Shown piece by piece: positions 43,860 through 56,715 of a stretch of DNA of 64,000 bases (positions are counted from its first letter, which is position 1; every line of letters starts with the position of its first letter). Origin of the DNA: Terana coerulea (Eukaryota; Basidiomycota; Agaricomycetes; Polyporales; Phanerochaetaceae); assembly GCA_024811115.1 (NCBI GenBank), contig JAKOGH010000030.1, forward strand, positions 124,001 through 188,000. The letters are read 5' to 3'. The notes beneath the pieces were generated by a model that saw only the letters and a program-made list of their open reading frames with translations, made no database searches and was not told where the DNA came from. A program made the translations under genes and the position numbers.

Positions 43860-44648
43860 CGGGCGTGCAGCGGCGCAGTGTCGAGTACTTCCGGCGGTGA
43901 TGTTGGTTTAGCTTATTTGATTCGCGTTGTTGCGCCACACTGTTCGCCACGCTCCTCAATCAAGGCGAGCACCGACCGAGTGAGCGCCACGTTGATCCAC
44001 ACATCGCCACATCGATTTGAGCGCGAAAGACCTCGAAACACGGCACTTGAACCAAGAAACAGCCCTCTGCAAGTGCGCCATTTTCGGAGTGACAGGTCGG
44101 TCTTGGGAGAGCCGACTAGGCCCGGGATGGCCATGAAGATGCGCCTGCTGTAGATGACAATCTCGGCGGTGTGTGGTCGCAACGGTACAGCGCGCGAGCG
44201 TTCAGTTGACTGGAACACAGAACACTAGCCAACCCAACATATCAGTGAAGTCGCGCTTGAAGATGGTCGGCAAGCTCACCAGCCTTGAGTGCGTCTTGAG
44301 CGCATGATAGGGTGTGTTAATTCAAGTGTAACGGACGTATATAACATATGAAGCATGGAGACTGATACCCATCAGTCTGGATAGTCTAGCAGGCGGGATG
44401 AGATGTAGACATCGACGACCGGTGCAGCACACGTCTGAGGCTGTTGCGCTCTAGAGTTACCTATCGGCCTAATCGGACTTCGACACCATCGTACCGAATC
44501 TCGGGACATTCCAATCCCATACGTGCATTATAGCGCGCAGCCGAGGCTCGCAAAGGATTCATACCCTACAGCCACAGTTACAAATGCAATGGGTACAAGA
44601 GCAAGCCTCTTCCGACTTGCCTGAGGCGAGCTGCAAGCAGCTCAGCGC
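43860..44648. other. Spacer between copies B and C
   Basis: The left part (to about 44200) is the counterpart of the spacer upstream of copy A. No gene supported. Confidence 0.5.
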
Positions 44649-45497
44649 TCAGACGGACGCGACCAGGACTGCACCAATAAACCCAAGGAACATCAAAGAC
44701 GACGCCGAGGTGGTCGTTTCAGCACCGTTGGACTTCTGTGGAGTGCTAGAAGCGGTGCTGGTCGGCGAAGAAGTCGGGGATCCTGCCGCGCTAGACGTAG
44801 GGGTGGCACTTGCCGACGAAGATGCCGCTGCACCTCCCCCGTTCGACAGCGCTGCACTGGAGGCGGTAGTCAGAGCCGGGGTCAGGGTAAACGATGACAC
44901 AGGGGCTCCGGCCTCCGCGCATGATTGCTCAATCTCTGAAGGAGTATGATTGAGAAGCTCGCTCGCGTCGTGAAGTCAATCATACGTACGATCCAACTGC
45001 TCTTGGGAAAGAGCTTGGAAGGTTGCGTTCGTCGGAGCAAACAGAGGGATGAGGCAATCGCCGCAGGAGACAATATCTGCGAAGATGCTATTGGTGCATG
45101 AGCAGGATGCGCCGTTGTTGGTTATGTCCGCAGGAGAGTTCATGCAGCTCTGGAAAGCGAATGGAGATTAATCTTGGTTGTGCATCTGTTTTCTGAAGAG
45201 AACGCACCTCCAGGGTGTTCTCTACCGGCTGGCACAAGCTCGCGCACTATGCGTAGCTCACGATTAGTCCCGAGGAAAGGTTGCCGAGATAGAAGTGACT
45301 TACATTTCCAAAACCTTGGCCATTAGGTAACATCATAATGATGGACGTTTGTCGAGCTTGCAGAACACCCCTCTGTATGTAGGCCCCGGAAATGACTGGT
45401 ATTGAATGAGAAATTAACAAGTTAACCGGACGTTCCATGAAGTGGATGCTAGCTCACCTTGGGCTACGGCAAGCAGAATGATAACGGCTTGAAACAT
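44649..45497 (-). CDS. Eight-cysteine GPI-type surface protein, copy C
   Basis: Start MFQAVIILLAVAQ (signal peptide), then an intron and the linker VLQARQTSIIMMLPNGQGFG. An intron ends CATAG just before the core CASLCQPVENTLE. A further intron precedes SCMNSPADITNNGASCSC, TNSIFADIVSCGDC. Spacing is C-x3-C-x9-C-x13-C-x-C-x10-C-x2-C. The eighth-Cys exon reads EQSCAEAGAPVSSFTLTP. The Ser/Ala/Thr stalk and hydrophobic tail (LMFLGFIGAVLVASV) again suggest GPI attachment. The CxC pair makes it closer to D and E than to A and B. It lies upstream of the SDR gene at 47052..48094 on the same strand. Confidence 0.77.
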
Positions 45498-45613
45498 TGC
45501 TCAACAATGCCGGTGAATGTTCAAAAGGGAGTTATGAAGGATGTCTGAAGTCCGGCGACAGAGAGATAGAAGAAGTTGTGAGTCCTGCCACGGCTCTACC
45601 CCAATCCCATATC

Positions 45614-45624
45614 TCTATATATAT
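45614..45624 (-). promoter_or_regulatory. TATA box of copy C
   Basis: TATATATATAG-type run about 120 bases upstream of the start at 45497. Confidence 0.5.
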
Positions 45625-47051
45625 ACTGCAGGAGGGTGTGAATGCTGTCACTTAAAGCGACAAAGAAATGGGATGTTGCCAATGTCAAGCGATTACAATG
45701 CATCACGCCCACTGAGAGTAAGTGAGTATGTATCGTTGTCTGTTACGAAGGAACTGGCAACTGACATCGCTGTCTGACTTGTTCACAACCAGGAGTTTCA
45801 AGGTGACGGTCGGAGATTATCGCGTTTGAAGGCATCCAAGCATCATAACCGTGTTACGCCCAAGCCACTTACTTCCTGCTTGGACAGTAGGCTACACCTA
45901 TCAAGCTTGAGTGTCAGCTATTAACTAGTTAACTAGTCACCGACTGAAAGGGGATCTGACTTACGATATTTGACCGAGCATGTACACTTGTCCCAGGCTG
46001 ACTGAATGACTGACACTTCAGATATCCATGTTGCGTATCTGTACATCCTGAGTGATCTCTACAGCTCCTAAAGTTCTGCGATGTGCCGTAGGAGGCTGTC
46101 CACTGGGCATGCAGTGGGAAGTGACCGATGATTAATTCTCCCCCCCCCCTCTGGGCAAGGGTCGTGACACGCATAGTACTGCAGCAATGTTTTGGATAGA
46201 TGTATTTGATGGCAACAAGCTACGCATAGATGTCCAACTTGTAGGGCGGGCTGCGATGTTCAATCCGCTCCTGGACTAATGTCCTTGCTGTAATGTCGAT
46301 ATAGTCATTCATAATATGTAGACATGAAAGAAGGGCCCCCGCACCGCTTATTGAGTACATGAATAGCGGCAAGCTCGTTGCTTAGAGCCATCTACGGAGA
46401 ATGCGTCTGCGTCCTGCTTCAATCATTATCCAACTCCGGGGTGGTATCGAGCCGCGTTGTGTGTAAGACTGTGATTGGAAACGCATGATTGCACTAATGT
46501 TTGCGACAGCGGAGGTCCATATGCCTTGCCTTCTGGCTTCCGCCATCTACTTACAATGCCATCTACAACAAATCCCCGCTGCACACTTGTTTTCTGCGTG
46601 AAGGTTAAATCAGGTTAAAGCAAGATTGAACGTTGAAGCTTTGAAGTTGCAGCGGGCTCGGACGAAGTCCTGGTCTCGACCATCGGTAACACCGGGCCGG
46701 CCGGACTGCTTTATATAATCTCGGCTTCAGGCGTCTACTGAGGCTTGCCTTGAAAGTTGAGGGTGGTCGACGGAGGTCGACACTGTCCACGACCATGTCC
46801 GCAATAACAGACCTTTCAGTTTACCTGCAAAGTGAAGTCCCAAGGAACATCCAAGGGAGGACCATCCAAGGGACCTCCATAAATATTCTTGCTCAGACTG
46901 GCGACATCATCCAATATCATCTGTACATGGTCTGTTGTACAAGTATATATATTCCTTCTTGACTGCTACAGTTTACATTATTCACCACTTCTCATGCGCA
47001 GGACGCACTGTTAACTGGCATCAACACCACATAATGCCAGAAAACTGCTGT
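45625..47051. other. Intergenic region; C10 run at 46140-46149
   Basis: No supported gene. The last 70 bases before the SDR stop resemble the corresponding 3' flank of the second SDR near 63,390 (CACCACTTCTC-TG-GCAGGACG). Confidence 0.5.
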
Positions 47052-48094
47052 TTACGCACGGTCAAGCTCCCAAGTCCAGGAGGATCGATCTTGGTTTACG
47101 AGGTATAGGTACGACTAGACACTGACTTTAGCGCAAAGAGAGAACACATAGGCCGGAACGTACCTGAGCAATGCTCTCCGGGCTCAATCTGACATCCTCG
47201 TTCTGCCTCCACTGGTCGTCGCCCGGATGTAAATTGCTGGATGTCCTGTCGGTGACGATAACGCCGTCAATGATGGTCTAGGACGTTTGCTATGAGACTT
47301 AGATCCAACGGAGGAGTACAAGGATACATACGTGAGCCACCTAATTTACAAATGAGCTTAGTGACTGTAGGCAGGCTAACAGTACCACACAGTGCTTACG
47401 TGAATATTCTCCTTGCCGAACTCCTTCGCCAAGGACTGGCTCAAGGCCCTCAACGCGAACTTGCCCGCCGCGAACGCGCTCGTGTACACGTTGCCCCTGA
47501 TGCTCGCCGTCGCCCCCGTGAACAGCAACGTCCCGCGCCGCCCGAGGTTGTCGATCTCGTTCTTCTGGAACGTCAGGATTGCCTGGCGCGAGAATGCGAA
47601 GGGAGCCGTGACGTTGGCCTCGACCGAGCCAGCCACATCCTCCTCAGTGACGTTCAGGAAGGTCTTGAATGCACCGCCGCTCGTGTTCCACAGCGCAACA
47701 CGGATCTCGGCGGGCTCGGGTGACTGCCATTTGTGCCCATTGATAGTGTCGAAGACGTTGAGCACCGTCTTGTATGAGTAGTCATTTACGTGGAACGCGG
47801 CGGCCTCTCCGCCTGACGAGTTGATCTCTTCGGTGAATTTGTTCAGGTACTCCGCGTTGCGTGCAATTAGAGCGACTCTATAGCCATTCTTTGCAAACAA
47901 ACGTCTATGCATTCCTGTGAGCTGCTACCATAACGCGGGCCTCGGCAGTGCACGTACGCAGTGTGACCTCCAGTTCCTGAAAATAGCGTCGATGAGTGTG
48001 TCAGACCTACGGCTTGTGCACACCTGCCAAGAGTTTGGCTCACCGGTGCCATTGCCTACACCCGCAATAACAAATACTGGATGAGCAGACATGA
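47052..48094 (-). CDS. Atypical short-chain dehydrogenase/reductase (SDR), copy 1; Phe at the catalytic Tyr
   Basis: Rossmann start VFVIAGVGNGTGGHTARLFA, then KNGYRVALIARNAEYL. The NAD(P)-binding glycine motif is unusual (GVGNGTGG). The active-site segment reads ATASIRGNVYTSAFAAGKFA, so the residue four before the Lys (Tyr in classical SDRs) is Phe. I recall this as the hallmark of the SDR subgroup cd05373 (SDR_c10), whose chemistry is not established. Exons join through an acceptor ATAG before ACGTTTG near 47900. The C-terminal exons read TIIDGVIVTDRT, then SYLYLVNQDRSSWTWELDRA with the stop at 47052. About 270 residues. Paralogous to the gene at the right edge. Confidence 0.85.
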
Positions 48095-48161
48095 GCTAAT
48101 GGTTAGTTGAGACAGGTAGTGAAAGACAGGGATCTGGGGTCCGACGCCCCATTGTGCCTCC

Positions 48162-48169
48162 TTTATATA
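48162..48169 (-). promoter_or_regulatory. TATA box of SDR copy 1
   Basis: Minus-strand TTATATAAAG about 70 bases upstream of the start at 48094. Confidence 0.55.
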
Positions 48170-48593
48170 ACAAACGCTGCAGGCACGGGCACGCGACATT
48201 CGAAACCTGTCTGAGGTTTCTGCTCGGTCAGCAAAGGCGGCAACTCTATCCGCAGAGCTGTTTGGTCAGCATGAAGGACCAGCCCGCTGAGAATTATCAC
48301 CGATAGCATGGGATAGTGTGAGCATTGCAACATCTTGCGGTGAACGCATGTGCTAATCGCTACATGCTCAGTGGCACATGACCCCTATTGCGAAACAGAA
48401 TATAATGGTTCGATAATGGTCATTATGGTCGTGATATTGAGCTACGAGATACAACGCAGAAGTGCCAATCATGTGCGATATGATACAGATGCTTTGTCCT
48501 ACGGGGTTCGAGGAAGGTATACAATGTGAGGTAGCAATGCATTGGGGCGCGCGACATTTCTGTTGTTGCAACTGGATTAGTAAGAGTAACACG

Positions 48594-51500
48594 TCACAGC
48601 ACGCTAGGTAGCTGTCTATAGTCGCTGGGAATCTTAGTGTCGTCCTGTGGTTTCGACCATTTGTCTACACGCGAGAGCGGGTTAATGTTGAGGGATCATG
48701 CGTACAAAGGAATAGTGTGACGTACCTGGACATGAAACGAAGTAGCTCTCCATGGCATTGACAAAGCGTTCTTGATATTCGTGTGGGGGAATCACCGTGA
48801 CCTCCTTGCCAGATTGCAGGTTTTGCTTCGCCTTGTACTCAAGCGTCTTAGCAAAGGTGTAGCTGCCTGTACAGAACTCTATTAGGAATGCCCATGATGA
48901 AGACGCTTGGAGGCAACAGACCTATCGTATCGACAAGACCACAGACTATCTGCTTCTGTTCCTCGTCGATGCCTACCAGGAGGCTAAGAGAACCATTAAA
49001 GCGACGATGCATGCGGATAAGCGAAGACAGTAACGTACGAATAATCCATGATGTTGCTCTTGGCGAGGAACTCGCAGTCGGCCTTAATAGCCTCCTGAAG
49101 TACCACCTTTGAATATGGCTGTACCAGAGTTAACGTCCGCTGTTGACCTGCATCACACCGTCAGTCATCTATAAACACTCATTGGATTGATATTACCTTC
49201 TATCCAATCCCCGTCAAAGAGCGTTTTCGACCCAGAAGAGCTACTTGCGGCTTTGACCTTGCGGCCTTGGATTCCCTTCAAATCAAAAGTCTTCACGATC
49301 TCCTGCTTGTAGAAGAGATTTTCCATCACAAGCAGATCCGCTTTCGCCTGCGTTGCTCCAGTTTCCAAGTTCTTGATCTCCACCGTGTAGAACCCGAGCA
49401 GCTTCGCGAGAACGGTGGGCTTGCTGATAGTCGCGTCCATATATCGGAAATACGCAGGGCCAAGTTCGATCAAGACGTGTCTGCGACGAACATTTAGCAC
49501 CTCGCATGGGCAATTGGTCGCGCGGACTACACTCACAGATCCGCAACGTTCCACGCGTTGACCAATGTCTTAATAATGAATTGGTTATCCGTCGTCTTCC
49601 AGAAATTCGACTTGCTCTTCCCGCCCTCCGCCAGCCAATTCTTACTCCTCGAGAGGCTGTGCAAGAACGAGTCGTCGATGCCACAGCGCTTGCGCAGGGC
49701 GTCGAACTGCTTCGCGTAGTACACCGTGCAGCTGAACTTTAGCCGCTTCCCAATCGTCCAGTCGTACTTGATATGCGGGCGGTCGTCGATGGCGGGGAGC
49801 CGCCAGCGGACAGCAGCGCGTGATGGTGCTTCGCGGGCAGCTGTGGCACGCCTACGGGCCTCAACATGTATCTGAGAGCGGATGATAGTGTGGTGGTGAA
49901 GGCCCCCGTTACGCCGGACGCTGTCGGCGTGGTCGCCTCGGAGGGCGTAGGAGGCACAGACGACGTCTCGCGACCTTCCTTCGGCGGCGGTGCAGGGGAA
50001 CACTTAGTTGACTGCTGGTGCTTTGGTCCCTAATTGTACTAGCGTCGCTGTCCGAGGATATGATAGACGAGGCCTTGCCCCTACGAATGTTGGTCTCCAC
50101 AAACGCAGAACTCGACGTCGTACGGTTGTCGGAGGACGAGCTACGAGTTGTCCCAGACGTCGGCGTGTCTGTTACTGCCTCCAAGTCTTGAAGCACCTTG
50201 TCCATCTGGTCGCTAGACCCCAACGTAAGCTGCCCATCCGCGGCCTGTTTCGAGATGGCGACATCGGGCTTGGCCCACGCAGACGGCGGCACGGCCAAGT
50301 TCATTCCAGACACAGGAGAAGAGAGTTTGGAGGAAGATCCCGAAAGCCCAGTTGACTCGGCGAGGATCTTCTGACGCAGTACGTCGGGAATGCCCATCTT
50401 GAGGATCGAGGTCGGATCGCGCGGATGCTCCCTGCGGCTGATCACTGCTGAACATGTCTCTGGCTCGTGCCAGATGACGTCCTCCTTGTCAGGGTCGGGC
50501 ACCGGGTCCGCCGAGCCAAACCATTTCGACGAAGCTTTCTTGCTGAAGCTGTCTTTGTTGAAAAATGACGGTCGGGTCACGTCTGGCGTCGGTGGTGGGA
50601 CGGACGGTATTTGCGTAGGCCGGATGACTGCCATGTTGGCGAGCTCCTTACTATAGTCCAAAGAGCTTCATGCAGAACGTGCGTCAGCATCTTCCGGGTA
50701 GCCCGCTCGCAGACGCGTACCTCAAAGTAAATGCAATGATACTGCCCCAGTCGTCTTCCCGCACAATCACATTTCCACCTGGAACTGCGTGACATCTACT
50801 CCGCCACCACTCCGGCTCGTTCTGCGCCATCGCCTCCGGTACTGTTAGCTTACCAGATGTATGCTTCTTCTCCCAAGCCGTCAAACGCTTTGTCGCGCCC
50901 CGAGCAGCGGTGATGAAGGACCTCCTGATGTCATTCAAGTTCGTGTCAGGCGTCTGCGACAGCTCCGTGTACAGGTTCTGCTCTGTCCGTTGGAATGTAT
51001 GCCGCATGTTAGTCAACAACGACAGCGAGCCTTGTTCAGACGACGATGTAGAAGAGATGGCAGAGGGTGTCTGAATCGGCTGGTCGTCGAGTGTGGAAGG
51101 AAGGCTGCCGTTGGGCTGCTTAGTAGGGAAGGGATACGATCCCCCGAGATAACCTTTGTCTGGAGTTTTCGGGAGACCGCTGTGTGTGGCCACCTTGGGG
51201 AAAGGGTATGCTCGACTCGCAGAACTGTTTACGGGCGTGCTCGGCGAATTTGGCGGCAGGGGAGGCAGCTTTGACGGCACGCCCTTTGGCGTGGCCAGGC
51301 CGTCTTCGTCGAACGTATCATAAGCGTCATCGGCAGACGGTAAACGAGGCAGGGACTTGTGGTACGTCGGTGTATGCTCTGTCGCGAAGTTCCCTTCTAG
51401 AGTATCCATCTGTTCCGAGAGCACCTGCCAGAACCGCATGATTTCCTCCGTAGCTTACGCCTATCGGCGTCCACTACGTTCGGATCCTCTTCAATATGCT

Positions 51501-53849
51501 CATCCTCGTCATTTCGCGAACGTAGAAGCTGTAATCGTGGTACGCGGACCTCGTAAATGTCGCCCACTGAGGACAGCGAAAATGAAACCGTGTGGCCTTT
51601 GATCGAGAAATGTCGGACGATGTTCAGTCTGGAGCGAGGCAAGGGGCTGTCGGCTGTCGGCCACGGCTTCGCTGGCGGGGTTGTATGGGGACACAAGGAC
51701 GGTGAAAGGGTGCAGAGCTGCGTGGAATACACCAGTAGCTCCAAGTACTTCGCGAACGAGATCAGGCTGCGCTTGCATAGACAAGATTATGAGCGCAGCT
51801 CAGAATGCAGGCATGTCACTTACTAGGCACCATCGTGCATCCTGCCCTTGCCGACTGCTTCCCACAAACACTGCAAGTCTCCCAGACCTCAGGAAGCTCC
51901 TCGTCGCCTTCAACATCCTTCTCAAACGTCGGGTTATTGCTAGTATGCACTAGTATCCGTATAGTCTCGTGCGTATATCGCAGCTCATGCTCTCCTTTCT
52001 TGAACGAGCACCCTGGTTCGTCGCAAGCCTCCTCTGCATGCGAGCAGATCCTCGTCACCGCCTCGCCTAGAGTCTTGTCCACTCCGCTACCACGCGAGTA
52101 GTACCGGAAGGTAACCCATCTCCTGCGCTTTCCGCAAAGCAATGCTTTTGGCGGTGCAACCACCGAGGCTGTGGAGGTTAGCGAGGCTTGCGACGATTCA
52201 GGCGTACTCGGTCGTGATGGTAGCGCAGAATTCGGGATATACTCAGAGTAGAGCACCGAAAAGGACTGGTGTCGAACGAATCCTGCCGTGTCGGCCATCC
52301 CGGCCCCACAAGCGTGTTTCCCTTCCCATCCGAGCAGCCCAGAGAGCGCAGCTTTCTCGTCGCCGCCGAGCCGTAGGTCTGGATCGCTCTTTTCCCGACG
52401 CGCAAGCTTCACCAAAGGACCTGGGGGTTCAAACGTCACGCCTACGCTTGTCGAGAGCATGTTCCTAGCCTTCTCGATACGACTTAGAGCAGCTGAGAAG
52501 GGCCGTTCTACCGTTTCAAACGGCTCCTGGGCTTTGGCAGCGGGTTGCAGGAAATACGGTCTATAGTCTGATATGAAAGAAAACCGACGAGGGCGCGGTG
52601 CGGCAGGACTCTCGAGAGCGATGCGCGGGGCAGGTGAGCGGTCTTGGCTGTGCGGCTTCTTGGCTAGGGGTAGCTCAAGGGACCCTCGACGCACGGGTGC
52701 AGCACGGTGGAGGAGGTTGTCTGTCTTCTTCGAGAATAAAGCCCAGAGACCCATGCCAGACTCGCGTCGACTTGACTTCTTCACGTGTCCGGTGCTGAGT
52801 GCCCGAGCCACAGGTCCAGTCGCGGACGTGTCTCCTGGAGTAGAGGTAGGACCCAGTGAAGGCTTCGGGTAACGTAACGGTGCTTGTAAGTCCGCGAGCA
52901 ATGATTGCTCGAGCAGTATCGAGAGATACGAGAACACGGACAGACGGAGGACCTTGACGAACGACGCGTGTTGCATATCCGTCGAGGCACCCCTAAATGA
53001 GAACTTTCCGCCGACCACTTGGAGTGGTATCTCGCCAGTCCACGGTCGAGCTATGAAAGTTGTGGTCATATGCTCCTTAAAGCGCAGATGAATCAACTTA
53101 CGGTTCCATGAATCCAGTCCATACAGCACAGCACCATGCTCATCGTCTTTCGCCTCCTCGTCTTCCGGTAGCGCGAACACATTCGGGGTGAAGGTGCATC
53201 CAAATTGTGACCGCGGAAATTCGTATTCATCTTCATCTTCTTGATGAATATACGAGGGGCCTGGAGGAGATACGGTCAACAGTAGATGTTTTGCGGTGGG
53301 TTTGGGTGTCGGTGAGATGGGATGCGCAAGCTCTGCTCGCAAGCTTTGAAAGCATTCCCGTAGAGTCGGCGATAGAGTCGGTGCAGGCTGAAGTAGTGGG
53401 GCAACGATCTTCTCTTTAGCTGTTTGGCGACCTAACGTGAAGTAGCCTGTTTCCTCTGCGTTCGCGGGCGCACCTTTGCTCTTCGTGGTGTTCCCCTCGT
53501 CCTTCCGCGCGACCGCAGTGTCCGGGCTCTGGATATTCTTCTCTCTCTCCTTCTCCTGCTCTGCCTTCTCGTACAGCCTCCGCGTTCTCGTCCGTCTGAA
53601 TCCAACTAACCACCCGCCGAGCGAAATACGTTCTCCGAGTTCCGCAAGCCCATGCTCCAGCGCAGTTGCCCATTCCTCCCACTCGTTCTCCGGAACCACC
53701 TGTTTGGACTCTTGGAGCGCATGAAGGATAAGCTTACGAAGATGCGCCTGAGCATCTATGGTCAGCGTTGCCCAGTTCACAGTCGAGTGGATATGTTTGA
53801 GGCCGCGGTGTGTCCTGCTTTGCGGCAGGTCAGGTAGCGGTTTGTCCAT
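48594..53849 (-). CDS. FAB1: Fab1/PIKfyve-type phosphatidylinositol-3-phosphate 5-kinase lacking a visible FYVE domain
   Basis: Type III PIP kinase; it makes PI(3,5)P2 on endosome/vacuole membranes in fungi. Start MDKPLPDLPQ at 53849. After a long N-terminal part comes the cysteine-rich CCR region (VTFRYYSRGSGVDKTLGEAV; ICSHAEEACDEPGCSF; ETIRILVHT; CSVCGK), then FAKYLELLVYSTQL. Long Ser/Pro-rich linkers follow. The kinase domain has YDWTIGKRLKFSCTVYYAKQ, ALRKRCGIDDSFLHSLSRSK, KSNFWKTTDNQFIIK, KTFDLKGIQGRKVK, NIMDYSLLVGID and GLVDTIGSYTFAKTLE. It ends DYRQLPSVL at 48594. Roughly 1,500-1,600 residues, shorter than the usual >2,000. I see no FYVE zinc-finger Cys pairs and no clear chaperonin-like domain before the CCR. 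The exon join near 51830-51790 is one base out of phase by my reading. Confidence 0.87.
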
Positions 53850-54316
53850 CCTCCTGGAACATGTACAGGCTGGTGCTGGCAACCTTCAGAGAGTGAAGAT
53901 TATTGAATGAAAGGTGGTGCAATAGTGTTCAGTGCGTCATTGAGCGTGAAGCGAGGTGGTGGTAGGGTGCCAAAAGAGGGAGGTATGTATCACGTTCTTC
54001 TCGGAGCACCGAACCAACAATCCAGCATGTCGCCGGCATTCGCAGCGCAGAGCAAAGCCGACTAGAACTTAAGATATGAGTCGGCAGAGAGGCAGGGAAG
54101 CAGGACGTTCAGGGTAGACATGACGATAGACCAGAGTTGGCACTTGCACACACGTTCATAGCTAAAAGAGCTCGATGACCTCATCATCCGAAGATTCTCA
54201 TATCAATACTGGACGAAATGTTGAACGTAGAGACAATGCAGATAAAATACGTAAGATTGCATAGCGCAGCGTCATGGCGTGCAAGCACCGCGGCGTCACA
54301 TTACAAGGAGAGGTCC

Positions 54317-55347
54317 TTACATTTCGCCGCATTCTGCACAGGAGTATTCAGTGAGGGTTCACCATCTCACGACGCTTGAATATACTCACCGACGATCTTC
54401 ACGGCAAGTTTTGGCCTGTTGTTTGGCCCTGTCGGAACGTTCTCGATCTTCCGGAGGGTGAGCATACCGTCGATGACTTTCCCAAAGACGACGTGCTTTC
54501 CGTCAAGAAAGTCGCATTTCGCGGTGGTTATGAAAAACTGGGCGTAGAAAGATGAGTAAAACACTGTCATCAATCATATTTGCAATGCAAGCTCACTTGG
54601 CATCCGTTGGTATTAGGCCCAGAGTTCGCCTGATAGTCAGTTGTCAAACTGAAGACAAGGTTTGCCATGTATGCGCACGTACCATTGAAAGCAACCCAGG
54701 CCCCGTGTGCTTCTCCTAAGAAATTCTCATCCTACAGATCCCATAAATGATCGTGCAACACCCCGGTGTCCAGTGTAGAAACTTACGGGGAACTTGTCTC
54801 CATAAATTGAGAACGACCCTGTGCCATCGCTTTTGATGAAGTCACCACCTGTAGCGGAAGGTCAGTAGATCAGAAGGGGCGAGAGATTCATGGCAACAGC
54901 ATACCTTGGCACATGAAGTTTGGTACTCTGAATTGGATAGTCATTTCTCTTGTCAGCTTGCAGATGCAACAGAGTGCTTGCGCACTCACACTCTACATAG
55001 ATCTTGGTCAGTAAGCACACGGAATAAAAGCATATAATGGTACGCTTACCTGTGGAAAATGGCATTCTTGTATCCCTGCGGTCGCGAGTTTACTCTAAGC
55101 AAAGGTCAGCACCGACCTCCGTTCCATCAAAGAGATTGTGTATACCTGTATTCCCCAGTGCACAGCTGACGGAAGTTCTCTGCAGTCCTGAGAGTTACCT
55201 AAAGCGTCAGACTGGTATTCAAAATGAGCGCGTACGAACCTACTTGGGTGCGATGTCGCTGAAGAGTTCTATCTTCATACGGCCTGCGGGGGTCTCTCCG
55301 ATGTTGACGTCGAAAAATACGACAGGACGCGTAGTTGAGGTGGACAT
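54317..55347 (-). CDS. Cyclophilin, PPIH type (peptidyl-prolyl isomerase)
   Basis: Cis-trans prolyl isomerase; the PPIH subgroup is associated with the U4/U6 snRNP. Start [20 protein letters not shown], then [14 protein letters not shown]. The phrase [20 protein letters not shown] is the PPIH-like loop and includes the catalytic Arg. The remainder reads [68 protein letters not shown], and ends VGECGEM after a last intron. About eight exons, all GT-AG. The cyclosporin-contact Trp (WLDGKHV in human CypA) is Phe here (FLDGKHV), so drug binding may be weak (inference). Length about 180 residues, normal. Confidence 0.93.
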
Positions 55348-56715
55348 AGTGCCTGAACGATACGCAGATGACAGTAAGAAATGAGTTGCTAGCGGCTTGT
55401 ACCGTGTTGTAAGATGGATTGTAGTGGAAGCTGGACAAGTTCGGATCCGTTCAGCCAGGGCTACGCGCGCTTACATGGCTCAGACGCCCTTGGAAAGGCG
55501 CGCACGCTCGGCTATGTCCGAACTCCGAGGCCCTTTCATTCTCTTTCGTTCTGCTGTACTGTACCCTGCGCTCGTTCTTAATTGTCTTTCATGCGGCATG
55601 CTTATCTACCTCCGCAGACACTCATCTCCGAGTCCGCGTACGCTGAAGTACCACTTGCAGTCTGCAAACTACATGACTTAATTTAACTAAGCCCTACGGT
55701 ACGCTGAGCTTAGGTACATAAGCTCTCTGAACCTGCAAATGAATTGATTTGGCTAACTGTACGCTTTTACCTTTAAAACACGAACTTGAATCTCACTAAC
55801 ACGGGCATCCGATATTCGTGGGAGGAATACACAACGACAAGCCATTTTGCTGTCACTCGTGTGTCTTGACATTCGCTCGCTTAGTGCGCACAGAAGTCCC
55901 TTGGTCGCTGAATAGATCATAGCCACGACTATCCACGGTCTCATGCCCTAGAACCGTACGATGCTGTGCTAGTATCAACTTTTCAGCGCCACATGAGTTC
56001 GCAACGACATATCAGCTGGCTTCAACTCAGTTTTAATACGCCGCCTTGTCCTCACGGAGAATGAATTCAGACCTGTCAAATCCCCAGGCAAGCACAGAAC
56101 CTTGATATGCTCAGCCGAGCCCTCGACCACCCCCAGGTCCAGGTGGGTGCTGCATCGTTGTTGTCCGCACACTTAATGGCTCATCGGTAGCCGTCCGCAC
56201 GCACGCGTTTGTGGCTGAATATATGCGCATTAATATTGAACTCACTGGCACATCGGATATCATTAGAGAAGAGCAACTCCCGCCGATCGTTTTCCCAGTC
56301 CGATCAGTGGCCCCGACAACGACCGTGCCAGTGGTCGCTGACCGTAATCGCTTTGCGATTGCCCCGCTGTCAAACCTTCACTTTCATCCAGGGTCGCTAA
56401 GTGAGCGTGAAGTCAACGTGAGCCCCTGGGTTGTATGCGTCAATTCGTACTTACCGTTTCTGGATCTGCGTATCTGTGGCTTTCAGGTACCATTTGATAC
56501 ATGACCGCTTGAGGCTGTCGCAATTGCGTTCGATGTGACATTTGTTCTCATCCGTCGCGGCTGTAGGGCGCCGCAGTGTCCAACAGGTTCGTGCAATGTT
56601 TGCTGACATGAAACTGAACCTTCGCTGTTACAGCATAAATTCGCGGTGAGGGCATGATGGGAAGGGGCAAGGCCCCCAGTTTCCACTCTTCAGACGTGCT
56701 CGAACGTTACTTCCG
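55348..56715. other. Intergenic region
   Basis: No supported gene; several short frames on both strands without resemblance to known families. Confidence 0.45.
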
